This document shows, piece by piece, positions 35,902-47,266 of a stretch of 64,000 nt of DNA. The DNA is taken from the NCBI RefSeq assembly GCF_008831285.2, contig NC_045139.1, positions 4,004,704-4,068,703 on the forward strand, in the 5' to 3' direction. Numbering within the stretch: the first letter of the stretch is position 1; each line of letters opens with the position of its first letter. The notes under the pieces are model-generated. The model did not search any database, was not told where the DNA came from, and saw only the letters and a list, made by a program, of their open reading frames with translations. The DNA comes from Nymphaea colorata. Taxonomy: Eukaryota; Streptophyta; Magnoliopsida; Nymphaeales; Nymphaeaceae. Both the position numbers and the translations under genes were made by a program.

Positions 35902-38510
35902 ATGGTGAGAGCGTTTCTATTGGTGGTTCTCTTACTGAGCTACAGTGGTGTCCTTCTGTGCTTAAACGAAGAAGGCTTCCTTCTTTTGGCTTTCAAGAAC
36001 GCCATCAGGGATGACCCCCAGAACGTTACCGGCAACTGGAATGCATCTCAAGAGACTCCATGCACTTGGGACGGGGTGATGTGCAGACAAGGCAGAGTGG
36101 TCTCCCTTAGCATGCCCAAGAACCAGCTTCTGGGCTCCTTGCCTTCCGCTCTGGGCTCTTTACGCTTCCTTAGACACATTAATCTAAGGAACAACAGGCT
36201 ATATGGAAGTCTGCCACTAGAGTTGTTTCGTCTTGTGGGTCTCCAGAGTCTGGTTTTGTATGGAAACTCCCTGTCTGGAGCTCTTCCTGCAGAGGTTGGA
36301 GAGCTGAGGTACCTTCAAAACTTGGATTTGTCGGACAATTTCTTGAGTGGTTTTATTCCTTCCTCTCTGCTGAACTGCACTAGGTTGAGGACTTTGATGC
36401 TTGGTCACAACAACTTTGTTGGTGCTCTTCCTCCAGAGTTTGGTGCTAGCTTCAGTGACCTGCAAATGATTAATCTTTCTTATAATGGTTTTGAGGGTCC
36501 TATCCCAAGTGAGATCGGCAGTTTATCCAACCTTCAGGGCACTCTAGACCTGTCACACAACAGATTTTCCGGCCCGATTCCGGCGTCCTTAGGAGGGCTT
36601 CCTGAGAATCTCTACATTGATCTTACCTATAACAATCTCAGTGGCCCGATACCGCGGAATGGCTCCCTGGATAACAGGGGACCAACTGCATACATTGGCA
36701 ATCCAGGTCTCTGTGGTCTTCCATTAAAGAACAGATGCCCTGGGGATTCCCCTGGTTTGCCACTGCCCACTTTGCCAAGGCCTACATTCTCAGGTGTTGC
36801 TACCTCCAGCAGCAAGCACAAGAAATTGGGTACTGGAGGCATAGTGGCCATTGCATTGGGTGATGCTATCGGAATTGCCTTGGTCGCGTTCATTTTTGTA
36901 TCTTGTTATGTGAGAGTTGCTTCTCACAGAAGGAATGGTGATCAACCAAATACCGACAAGGTTCACAAAGGGAAGCAGGAATGCTTATGCTTTAGAAAGG
37001 ATGAATCTGACACACCTTCGGAGAACATGGAGCAGCTTGATTTGGTGCCATTAGACGTGCAGGTAGGATTTGATTTGGACGAGCTTCTGCGAGCACCTGC
37101 ATTTATTCTTGGCAAGAGTGAGATTGGTATAGTCTATAAAGTTGTGCTTGGAAATGGACTGACCTTGGCAGTGAGGAGATTGGGTGAAGGTGGGTCTCAA
37201 AGGTTTAGAGAGTTCCAGCTTGAGGTTGAAGCAATTGGTCGAATTCGACACTCGAACATTGTTGCTCTCCGAGCATATTACTGGTCTGATGATGAAAAAC
37301 TTCTGATCTATGACTATATACCCAATGGAAGTTTGGCATCTGCAATCCATGGTATGCTCTGAGATTCAACTTGTTTTTGTGGTAGATAGTGAGAATCGTC
37401 TTTTCCCTACTCTTGCAAGCTTCCTTTTCTCCAAGTAACCATGAAATTTCATGTTAGATTAGGAGTCAAATATGTTTATCTTGTAGGAAGAATCGTTTTC
37501 TGTTGCTAAAAGTTAGCCCAGATTTCTCAGATTAAATGATGCCTTTGTTTCACCGACGCATTCCTTTGCATCATCTGTTTTTCTTTGAAGTTCATCTTTA
37601 CCTTTCTTTGATCAGCAAACTGCTATATGTTTCTAGATTTAATATTCGGCATTGAACTAGTGGAGTAGATAAGAACTTGTCAGCAAAATGCTGTATCTAT
37701 CTAGAGTTAATATCAGGCGTTAAACTAGTGCAGTAAAAATTATCCAAGAATTGTTCCTTTAACAGATCATATTGCGGTGGTCAGATTATGTACAACTGGA
37801 CATGTGAAATTTCATGTGGATTTTCTTTGTCCTATTAGTGCTAATCATGGTTTGTTTTGGCTACAATTACAGGGAAGAGTGAAAATCCTTTGGTATGGGA
37901 GGTAAGAGTTGGAATTGCAAAGGGGTTAGCGAAGGGACTGGCTTACTTGCATGGGTTCAGCCCCAGGAAGTATGTCCATGGGGATCTGAAGCCTACAAAT
38001 ATACTCTTGGGGGAGATGATGGAACCATACATATCAGATTTTGGATTGGGGAGGCTGGCAAACATTGCAGGTGAGTCACCAGGTTTGCAATCTAATCGCG
38101 TACCAACTGATAACAGGCAACAACAATCATCTGAATCTGCAGCCAACTTAATTGTCAGTCCCAGATCCCTGTATCAAGCACCTGAAGCACCAAAACTTCT
38201 AAAACCATCGCAAAAGTGGGATGTTTACTCGTATGGGGTGATTCTGTTAGAGTTGATAACTGGTAGGTCAACAGAAGTTTTGATGTCGACCTCAGAGATG
38301 GATATAGTGAGCTGGGTTCAGTTGTGTATGGATGAGAAGAAGCCTTTTTCAGATGTTGTGGATCCTGTTCTTCTGCGCCAAATGCAAATGGAAGAGGAAA
38401 TGATTGGTGTTTTCAAGATTGCATTGCAATGTGTCAATAGCAATCCAGAAAGAAGGCCATCAATGAGGAACGTCGCTGATTTGCTGGACAGACTGACATG
38501 CACCGGCTAA
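35902..38510 (+). CDS. LRR receptor-like protein kinase, ZAR1-like (LRR-III type)
   Basis: Two exons, 35902-37351 and 37873-38510. The donor is CATG|GTATGC and the acceptor TTACAG|GG, phase 1, giving 695 residues. A signal peptide (about 1-20) precedes an LRR N-cap with Cys pair and about seven LRRs (60-255). A Pro/Ser-rich juxtamembrane region and one transmembrane helix (about 311-337) follow. The kinase domain spans about 400-690. The Gly-loop is [11 protein letters not shown], the beta-3 position is Arg (LAVRRL, R425), the catalytic loop is HGDLKPTN (HGD at 519-521), and DFG (539-541) and APE (586-588) are present. The sequence closely resembles, from memory, Arabidopsis ZAR1 (At2g01210), a plasma-membrane kinase that controls the first asymmetric zygote division with calmodulin and G-beta. 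Orthology here is inferred. The intron lies in the kinase domain, as is usual for this subfamily. A possible polyadenylation signal AATAAA is at 38589. Confidence 0.93.
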
Positions 38511-39066
38511 GAATGTGAAGCTCAACTATTGTTTATGGCAGCTGTTAAATATATTGCCACGAAAGAAGCTCCACAGGGGATATGTTAGAATAAAGTGAAT
38601 CGGAGTTCTCAGTTGCAGTTCATTCAAAAAGGTTGTGTTCCACGCTGGAGTCTTTTGTATTGTTGAAAGGTGCAGTTCGAAAGCTCCCTTGTTCCTATCA
38701 CAACTTGTGAATTTGTTCCATTTCAACAAGATAAAAGGCATATGGCGTGCTTTCTTTCCGTGGTGCTTAAACCTGTTGTAACTTTGTTATTTGAATGTAG
38801 TATGTGAATTTTGCAGTTATCCTATTCATAGTTTGTTTTAAGATATACATTGAATGATGGTAAATCCATGTTAGTAACGTGGTTTTGACATCAAATTAGT
38901 TCAAAAGAACTAGTTTTTAGTGCCAAAGTCAGGTTTCTAACAAGCTCTTAGGGTCAATGGAAGTAAGGTTACTACACTGCATCAACCAAACGAGCCACAT
39001 ATCTGGCTGGCCCGTGATTCGTTCATTTAGCACTTAGTGAAAGAATATCGACTGAATGAAGAGGAA

Positions 39067-39162
39067 GATTACCCAGATCTTGGCCATGGGGCATCAGTAT
39101 CCACATTCTGCAAAGATTACCCAGATCTTGGCCATGGGGCATCAGTATCCACATTCTGCAAG
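39067..39162. repeat. Tandem duplication, 48-bp unit
   Basis: Two near-perfect copies, 39067-39114 and 39115-39162, begin GATTACCCAGATCTTGGCCA and end CATTCTGCAA. Only the last base differs. Because 48 is a multiple of three, both copies stay in the same frame, but no gene is evident. Confidence 0.95.
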
Positions 39163-41310
39163 AAAAAAGATCTGTTTGTTGTCGTGAGCAACAGAAATAT
39201 TCTGGCTTTTGCAAGCTTTTTTAGGTCTAGAGGAATATATGATCAGTAAGAATGTCTCCGATCTGCATATGCTTGATGAACTTGTCCTTTAGTTGTAACC
39301 AATATCTCTTCGACACTCTTGTTCCAGTACCTACAAGTTGTGTCCTAAAAGATTCTCATATAACAGGACTGGTTACTGTTCACACCACTGGAAACCACTG
39401 CCATTAATAAATAAAACCAAGGCACTGAACAAACGAAAACTTTGGTACTTCCAATTCAGTAGTCAACAACACCATTCAAATAAAATAGCTCTTGAGCTTC
39501 TGGATTCAAGGTATTCAGAACATAAAAAACTACATTGGTGCATGGGCTATCAAGTTCCCACACATCCAGAAAACTCGCTTGTTTTCTCTTGTGATGCAGA
39601 AAAAAGAAAGAAAAATGTAAAGTATAACCAACAAAATCATGCCAATATAATAGTATTGGTCATGTGGGTCCTGTAAATTTATCAATAATTTTGGCTTTCC
39701 AATATCAATGGGAGCTGTTGACGAGACAGTTGTGCTTAGTGAATGGAACCCGATGGCTTGTGATGCGTAAATAAAAGGTTTACAGCAGGCATGGAAGACA
39801 GAGCATGGTTACGGATACTGATAGCAGCCTCTTTAGACTCTGTCTCTTTAGATGTAGAAAACAAAGAGGCCGTTATTTAAAATGTTTAGGAGAACTTCTA
39901 CCTTCGACTTATTTTTTCTTGAAGAAAAGCCAAAAGAGGTGAAATATTTCACCCCATTTAGTCTAAGTGTGAAGCGTACATCACCTAGTACACCTCGAAA
40001 AACATTTTCAGTCATATCAAACGCCCCCTAGATGACTTTTTGTTTTTTTGATGTAAAAATGTACTTAATCAAGGTCACCCATATGAGAATGAGACAATCT
40101 GGGGCTGAGATACATGGTGCAGGATCATCACTTGTTGGCCTTTGTGCTTTGTTTTTTCCTGTACTTTTTAGGGACTCCAACGGGTCGGGTCTGGGTCAAA
40201 TGTAAATAAGGTGACCCTAGATCCATATTAATTTCCTGCAGTTCTAATCTGCATCCATCTAAGAACACAGATATATAAAGTTGCAGAAGTTCTTGGAAAG
40301 CTTGGCTGTAGCATGTCTTTTCGTGTATAAACATGAAAATGATGGCTCTGCGATGGGCCGAAAACAAGGAAATCTGCTCATAGTTTGATCTGCTCGACTT
40401 GTAAAGAACTCAGAAGGTTGAGTTCGGCATTGGTACCTGTTAGACTTGGCTTGATTTATTTAAGCTTCACAATGAACAGTGGGAGTAAGCATATATAGCT
40501 AATGCGAAACAGGTTGATGAAGTGCTTCTATTGAAAGTGAATCAGTTTGGAATTGAAATTCTATTGTAAGCATTCTATTTTTAGCTTGACAGTATGCTTA
40601 GAATTCAAACTTTGTTATTGAATGCAGACACAGTATGTTCAAGCTTGAACGCATCAAGATTGGTTCTTTGTCTCATTTACCAGGAATAGTGTTGCAGATT
40701 TTGCAGGAGAGTTCTCTGCAGTTCATTTGTCGCACGGGGAGACTGCACCCAGTTCAAGAAACTTTGTCGCTCTCCCAGTATCGTGAATTATTTGAATTAA
40801 CAAGCTCTGAATCACACGCAAACACATCTTGAAAAATAAAATCATCACTAGATGGTACAACTTTCACACGTTTACTTAGTGGAAGCGGAATATTCATTTG
40901 CAGAAGCAACACATTTTCAGATATTCAATGTAAATCACATGCAAAATTGCATGTCATTCAGCACCCTGTCAGTTCTGTGCCCTCATTTTGAACTATAGCG
41001 TGGGGATATGATTCATCTTGCCAAAGTTCGAATTACACGACAGTAAGTAGAGGATCCAACAATCAGTTATTTCTTTAAGCGTTGTTTAATTTATGTCCAA
41101 GTAGGCTTCATCCAATCTCGTTTCAAGACAAAGTCTAAATTTATATATCTATATCGACCATAAACTAAAATGCTTTTGAAAGTGAACAACTATCTAATCC
41201 GAAGGCCAAAGTCAGATCATTGTCAGATGAACCCAGATTGATTTTGCTAATTTTCATATCCTGCCTCCTTGCTATGTGTGTGTAAATAATATATATATAT
41301 AGATATATAT

Positions 41311-41313
<3 letters not shown>

Positions 41314-41357
<44 letters not shown>
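41314..41357. repeat. (GA)n microsatellite
   Basis: About 22 GA units preceded by short AT runs (41289-41310). Confidence 0.95.
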
Positions 41358-41359
<2 letters not shown>

Positions 41360-42590
41360 CCTAGCTAGTCCTTTGAACTGCATAAGCAACTCGTGACTGC
41401 TTCTAGGTAGAAGGCCACATAATCTGCCAAACCATATTCTGATACAGATATACAATCTCTCATTTTTACTTGCATTTAGAATGGTTGAATGAGATCAACA
41501 GCGGGTGATAATGTAAGATTTATTTGAAACTGTAGTCAACTGGATGTGATCTGGACATATTTTGCTTGCCTAGCTAGCTTCATCATGAGTTTGATCCAGT
41601 TCTGTTTACATGCCGAGCCAAATTGAACTATGAGCAACTTGACTTATTTCTCAGGCCTAGATGCAACATTATCAACACAAAATAGAGAGCACATGTGGTT
41701 TATCTTTCTGTGGTTGGATCGCGTTCGACCCACAAATCAGTTGATCCACAGAATCCAATGTTTCTGATCATATGTGCCATTAGAACATATTGGGCTCTAA
41801 TCCTTATACCAACTTAGATTTGTATTACAGACTGTTTATATAGGTGCAGGTTGGTCTGACATTGAATCCAGGTGCACACTATTGACACACCTAACCCAGC
41901 TCCCTTAAACCATAGAAAGATAAAAATGTACCAACCCTAGTTTAGATCTATGTGTGTTTCAAGGGTTCAGTCGCAGTCGTACCTATGGAGAAGCAGATGG
42001 CGCTATCCAATGGCCCCATATTTCATAATCAAACACAGGACACCGGTACCCAACCAAGAGCAGGACCACACTTACACTACCTATCCCATTTTGGCAGGGC
42101 CAATTTTGTTCTATTTCAAGGCATTAAACAAATTTGTCCAGGACGCATGCGCCCTCGCAGAAGGGGACTAAGAATACTAATGAAAACTTAATGAAGAGCA
42201 GGTACCTTGGTCCCTTGTAGTATTGGACCATCAGTATCTTGAGATGGACACGACGTATATGCAGTCCCCACAGAGTGCCTTTTCATGCTTATACTACAGT
42301 AGAGAAAAGATGAAAGATGCATGAAGGGTGGAAAGGTAGTGATAGCTCTTAAAAAAACTCCAAGAGGGGCGCTGAGTAAAGTGAAGATAAAGGGACAAAG
42401 CGTGACCATATGCGTAAGAAAGTCTTGTTGTTTTCTGCACCTTGAGTTCCATATTGATCAGATGAGGCCACAGTGATAGGGCTGGATCTGAAGGGTTGCC
42501 CACAAGATGACCGAAGAATCACCATACACTTGAATGGCAGCTCCCTCACAGCCCATCTCCAGCACACGTGATGCAACAAAACAAGCAATA

Positions 42591-42592
<2 letters not shown>

Positions 42593-42648
<56 letters not shown>

Positions 42649-42662
42649 TGAGAGAGAGAGAG
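42593..42662. repeat. Compound (AT)n-(AG)n microsatellite
   Basis: (AT)18 at 42593-42629 passes directly into (AG)n at 42629-42662, with one TG interruption. Confidence 0.95.
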
Positions 42663-43149
42663 TTCATATGCTTTCTGGCAGATATAATAGAGTACACCTA
42701 TTTAGTTGCTCACGTGAAATACAAGGACAGATGGTGAACTGGCTTCTTACTGGGTACAGTTGATATGTGGATTTTGTCCTTCTGCTAGGAGGGGTAAACA
42801 AACTGACGTCGGCATATTCAACCTTTGTATGTATATATAGATATATACATGTCATTATACTTTCTGTAAATAACGAAGTTTAGAGAAATAAACAAGAGCA
42901 GGAGAGACAGGCTAGGGTTGGCCGAGACTATTTTCCCTCAGCTAAATATTTCCATGGGAGAATCTCTCTCCCTCTCTCTTTGAGAGAGAAAATAGTACTG
43001 AGAGCACATATGTATGCATATCCACATTTGGCAGACTAACTCTAGGAGCTGAAGACCATATTGTAATCTATGCATGTGCCAAAGCTTAAACTGGCATCCA
43101 GGATAGCAAGATATGCTTTGAAGCAGTCAGAGTGTAAAATCATGGCTTG

Positions 43150-43460
43150 GAAGTATAGTCACAAAAAAACACACTATTTTCAAAAAAAAAACGCGAGAAA
43201 ATGAAATGCCGTTTAAAACTGAAAAAAAAACATGTTTTTTGAAAAAAAAAACATTAAAAAACGAAAAAAGCTTTTCTATTTTTTATTTGTTGCAAATCTA
43301 CTTACCTTTTGATGTTTGTGTTATTATTTTCTCACTTATTTTATTTTTCTCTATTTTTAGTTTTTACAATTTTTAAAAATTTACCATATTTTTCCCTTTT
43401 TTTCAAGCTCGCCATATTATACCCAAAAAAAACCTCGCCGTCTAAAACTCTGAAACATTA
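43150..43460 (+). repeat. AT-rich dispersed repeat, copy 2
   Basis: Contains GATGTTTGTG...TTATT, TTTATTTTATTTTTCTC and CCATATTATACCCAAAAAAAACC in an order resembling the reverse complement of 57900-58260. Distant; no coding content. Confidence 0.35.
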
Positions 43461-44589
43461 TTTGACTATGCTTGAAACTTTTGGACATCTTTTATTGTTT
43501 TCAACTGGCACGCTGAGATTAGGCAGACTTCCTACCAGATTATATTAAGAGACTCATTCCGCGTATAATTCACGTATGTTTTATTTTTTTAATTGGATCT
43601 CCAGACAGACCGTGTACCAAGCTTCTGTACATTCTACTTAAATGTCTTAATGGTATCCATAGTCCGCAATTTCTAGATTAATAGTAACTAGGATTAACTC
43701 ATTATACTAATCAATCAAATAGTGATTCACCAACCTCAAAGAAGCTTCATGCCAATCATATACTGATCTCACAAAAGATGAAATCCATGGCCAGCTGCAA
43801 GTGTACAGAGGCAGCAGTACCCCGATCTTCTCCTGTGAGTCTACAGTATCAATTTTCTATAGGAAGGAGACACCAACTCCCACATGAGCAGCATAGAATG
43901 AAGTGGGCAAGGACCTTCTGTCATTTTCTGAGTGAAGAATGATTGTTCAAGTGTACAACTTTCATCATGCAGTTCTTGATCACATGCATTCTTCTAGACC
44001 TCACCTCCTTCTTGCTTCCAAAACTTGAATGGAAAGAATACCAACAAGATCACAAGAGCACAAATCTTGGGACACATAGATTCTGGGCCAACACATCTAG
44101 TGGGAGAATAATTCATCACATATGATGCCATTGTGCCAATTCATAATGCTCAAGTTGTTAGGGATACTTAGCTGGGCACGGCGCAAAACTACAAATCATG
44201 GTCCGAAACTACAAATCATGTCTGTTTTTCTTGGAAAAGATGTTCTAGCTTCAGAAACTTTTGTCATTGTGAGGCTTCAAGAGGTTGGTGTAGTAGACCA
44301 AGCGCGGCCGAGCTAGGATCATCAATGATTTGGATCTGATATGAAGATTTTGGCATTTTTTGATGTACAAAGTTGATAAAATTCTGAACCAGCATTATGT
44401 CAAGGGGAAATGCATAGTCCAGCACCTATAAGCGCCGGCGCAGGTCTATGAATAAGCCAAAGTTGTTACTATACAGCCTGAATTATTTATCCTTAGTACC
44501 TATTTGGTTGAGTTCTGTTTAACTCCATCTTGCCAATAAAAAGGCCAAAAATTGTACATCTAAAACACATTATTGCAGATTGCAAGAGG

Positions 44590-44840
44590 TTTGAGCACTG
44601 AGGCATGTTTCCAATTTGTTCTTGAAAAGCTTGAAAAGACTTTTGGTAGAAAGGAATGTGAAAGGGGTTGAGATTAGTGTAGTTCCCCATGTGCAAAGGA
44701 ATCTTATGATTTGTGGGTTAATCAAATCAAAATGTACATGCCAAAACAGTTTCTTGCATATGAATGCACAAGTGTCCAAACACAAAAGGGATCGACGATT
44801 TTTTTTCGAACAATTCAGAGGGAAAACAGTCATCAACTCT
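44590..44840. repeat. Diverged dispersed repeat, copy 1
   Basis: TTTTGGTAGAAAGGAATGTG, CATGTGCAAAGGAATCTTATGA, AATCAAA and the end AAAACAGTCATCAA line up with TTTTGATAGAAAGAAATGTG, CATGTACGAAGGAATCTTGTGA, AATCAAA and AAATGACAGTCATGG at 46015-46212. Roughly two thirds of positions agree. Both are non-coding. Confidence 0.55.
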
Positions 44841-45623
44841 GTGGAGAGCTGCTGAGCCAGAAATTTTTTGCTAAAGGGTGCTTGCTTTGCCGGAAGTGAG
44901 CTGAAAAAGCAGCAGCAACAACTTAAGCAATAGGGCCTAAAGGGAAAACTGGGGAAGTTGTGTTCTTTCGCGGGGTTTAGTATTGGAGTCTCTCATAGGT
45001 TATTCCAAATCCGAAGGAGTAAATCAAGCAATAGAAAAAAAAAAAAAACCTGACTTAGACAAGGCGCCAACCATGGTCCAGTAGGGGCACCCCATATGGT
45101 TGGACCTAAGTCCAACTGTATCCCAATTAAAAACCATTTGGCTTGTTTGAGAAACTGCTGGCACTAGCCCACATGTGGTTTTGCCCCTTCTTTAACATGA
45201 CTTCATTCCCATTCATATAATTATATCAATAGATACAATTATAAGTTAAACTCATTGGATAAACTATAATTGAGAAAATGATGGATTTAAATCTAGTTCG
45301 TACCATTACGTACTTAAGTTTATAATAATTTAAATGAATCTTTATAGATGTAATTGCATGTTAAACTCATTGGATGAGGTATAGTTATGCAAACAAATGA
45401 CCTAAATCTCATTCGTATCAAAACACTATGCTCTGGCATGCACACTAGCAGCCAAACAAGTGTAGCCCACTTCAACTAGGCCAAACCTTTCAAGTCTATG
45501 AAATGTAGGATTGGTAGATGCCACAATTGCAGATGAGAGCCAATTGGCATTGGGAGTCATATTTTGATGACAAATCTAAGTAGTTAGAATGGAAATGAAT
45601 CAAGTGTCACACACAGTGAGAAC

Positions 45624-45818
45624 TAGGGGCGGAGCTAGGATTTTTTTCAGCGGCAGGCCAAACAGTCCAACCTTGGATCAGGGTACGGTCAAACTGAACC
45701 CGAATCTAAAAAATACATTGCACAACTAATTTTTTTTAAAAAAATTCAATGTATTTTTTTTTTCAATTAGTTGGGATGGGGCCATGGCCTAGGTGGGCCC
45801 TCCCTCCTTCTGCCCCTG
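45624..45818 (+). mobile_element. hAT-type MITE, copy 2
   Basis: A 195-base element with ends TAGGGGCGGAG and CTGCCCCTG. It is flanked by 8-base direct repeats GTGAGAAC (45616-45623) and GTGCGAAC (45819-45826), 7 of 8 identical. Size, ends, poly(T) core and flanking-repeat length match 27895-28093. Non-autonomous; a hAT transposase elsewhere would have moved it. Confidence 0.7.
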
Positions 45819-46009
45819 GTGCGAACGAAGACTTTATGATTTTAATTGGTTGCACAAGCTGATCCAGTTCTTGGCCATATGTGTCTCTGGTAGATAGACA
45901 TGGTTTAACTCCTATGTATAAAAATTGGTCTTTGGATAAGCCAGACTTATTGTTAGATCACCATAAGCAGAAACTGTATTATGGTTCACATTAGAAAATT
46001 CAAAATTTC

Positions 46010-46212
46010 CAAAGGAGTTTTGATAGAAAGAAATGTGAATTAAAAAAGAGTTCACATTAATGTGGTTTATCATGTACGAAGGAATCTTGTGAATTATGAG
46101 CAAATCAAACACAAAGTGAGACATGTCAGAAAAGATTTTTCCTGTGTATTCGAGAGTAGCCAAAAGCACAAATAGAATTAACAGTACTTTCCCATCGAAA
46201 ATGACAGTCATG
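46010..46212. repeat. Diverged dispersed repeat, copy 2
   Basis: Partner of 44590-44840 in the same orientation, with shared anchor words in the same order. Origin unknown. Confidence 0.55.
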
Positions 46213-46272
46213 GGCGCACCACTAATTCTGACTATACCTTGAATTTATGATCCCAGGTGCTCTTAGATCTAT

Positions 46273-46364
46273 GGCTATGTTTGATAGTCTCAATCCGAGA
46301 TCCAAGGCTACAACAAATTTTAGAACCAGTGTTACATTCCAGATCGAGGCTATCAAACATCGCC
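46273..46364. mobile_element. Short terminal-inverted-repeat element (92 bp)
   Basis: The left arm GGCTATGTTTGATAGTCTCA (46273-) and the complement of the right arm (GGCGATGTTTGATAGCCTCG, ending 46364) match at 17 of 20 positions. No coding capacity and no secure target duplication. Possibly a deletion derivative of a PIF/Harbinger- or hAT-type MITE. Confidence 0.45.
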
Positions 46365-47130
46365 CTAGGGATTTAAAATCTCCAGATCTATCATCTTCTC
46401 TAAACAGTGCTTGTCGTTCGTGTCGCATCCGAAACGAGGACCGATTGAACCAATTCGAAGAATTTCCCATACAAGTATTGAAAACGGATTTGAAAACCTA
46501 GGATCTAAAATCCATTGATTTCGTAAACAGTGGATCTCTCCAAACTTTGGCTTTTGTAAAGACTAATATGCATGAATAGGTTTGATAGATTTTTCAACTT
46601 GGAGGACTGAGTCCAATTGACGTTAATTTGGAGAAAAGCTACCATGTTTGAATTGACAAATTATCTATGCACTAATAGAATGAGAAAGGGAAATTGTTCA
46701 AACTGCAAATTCACTTGCAAAATGCTTATTTGTTACTGCTAAAGAGGCTTCGCAAGCCAAATCTTGCTTCGTTTTTTTTTTGTATGTAAGTGGGCAGAAT
46801 TCAAAAACGCTATATGTTTGAGCTTGACTTCAGAGACTCATTAATAAATATGGATGCATGTTAAAATACTTTAGACAAGTTACATCAAGGACAAAGCTAG
46901 AAAACTCATAATACCAACTTACAATACATAAGCTGTGTTTTTTGTGTAATTTTTTCCTTATAGATGTAATCTTATGATTGATTTGATTTAGCGTGAAATG
47001 TACATTAAGCCAGCCAGATTTCAGGAGCCTTCTTGGTAACTAAAAAAAAATAATGGTTCTTATAGGACATCGTGAAAAATTAACATCTTCTATAACAAAA
47101 AATAAGTGAAAGAATGTTTTCGGGTTATAT

Positions 47131-47199
47131 GGTTATTGGATTCCTCTCCGGCCATCTCTATGAAGCTGATGGACGGATGGCGAGAGGAATCCAATAACC
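47131..47199. ncRNA. Compact inverted repeat capable of a miRNA-precursor-like hairpin
   Basis: GGTTATTGGATTCCTCTC (47131-47148) is perfectly complementary to GAGAGGAATCCAATAACC (47182-47199). An inner CCGGCCATC/GATGGACGG pair has one mismatch around an 11-base loop, with an asymmetric bulge. Transcription is not shown. It could equally be the remains of a MITE or a palindrome flanking a microsatellite. Confidence 0.25.
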
Positions 47200-47205
47200 C
47201 CCCGG

Positions 47206-47211
<6 letters not shown>

Positions 47212-47239
<28 letters not shown>

Positions 47240-47266
47240 AAAGAAAGAGAGAGAGAGGGAGAGAGA
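47212..47266. repeat. (AC)n-(AT)n-(AG)n compound microsatellite
   Basis: A short CACACACA run, then about 12 AT units to 47239, then GA-rich sequence. Confidence 0.85.

Noticed and set aside
40128-40832. Open frames of 79 and 65 codons as genes
   Set aside because: Short, no recognisable domain, no splice partners found, and surrounded by non-coding sequence.
46222-46501. Open frames of 82-84 codons on both strands
   Set aside because: They run through a small inverted-repeat element (46273-46364). Overlapping frames on both strands with no family signal are best explained by chance.
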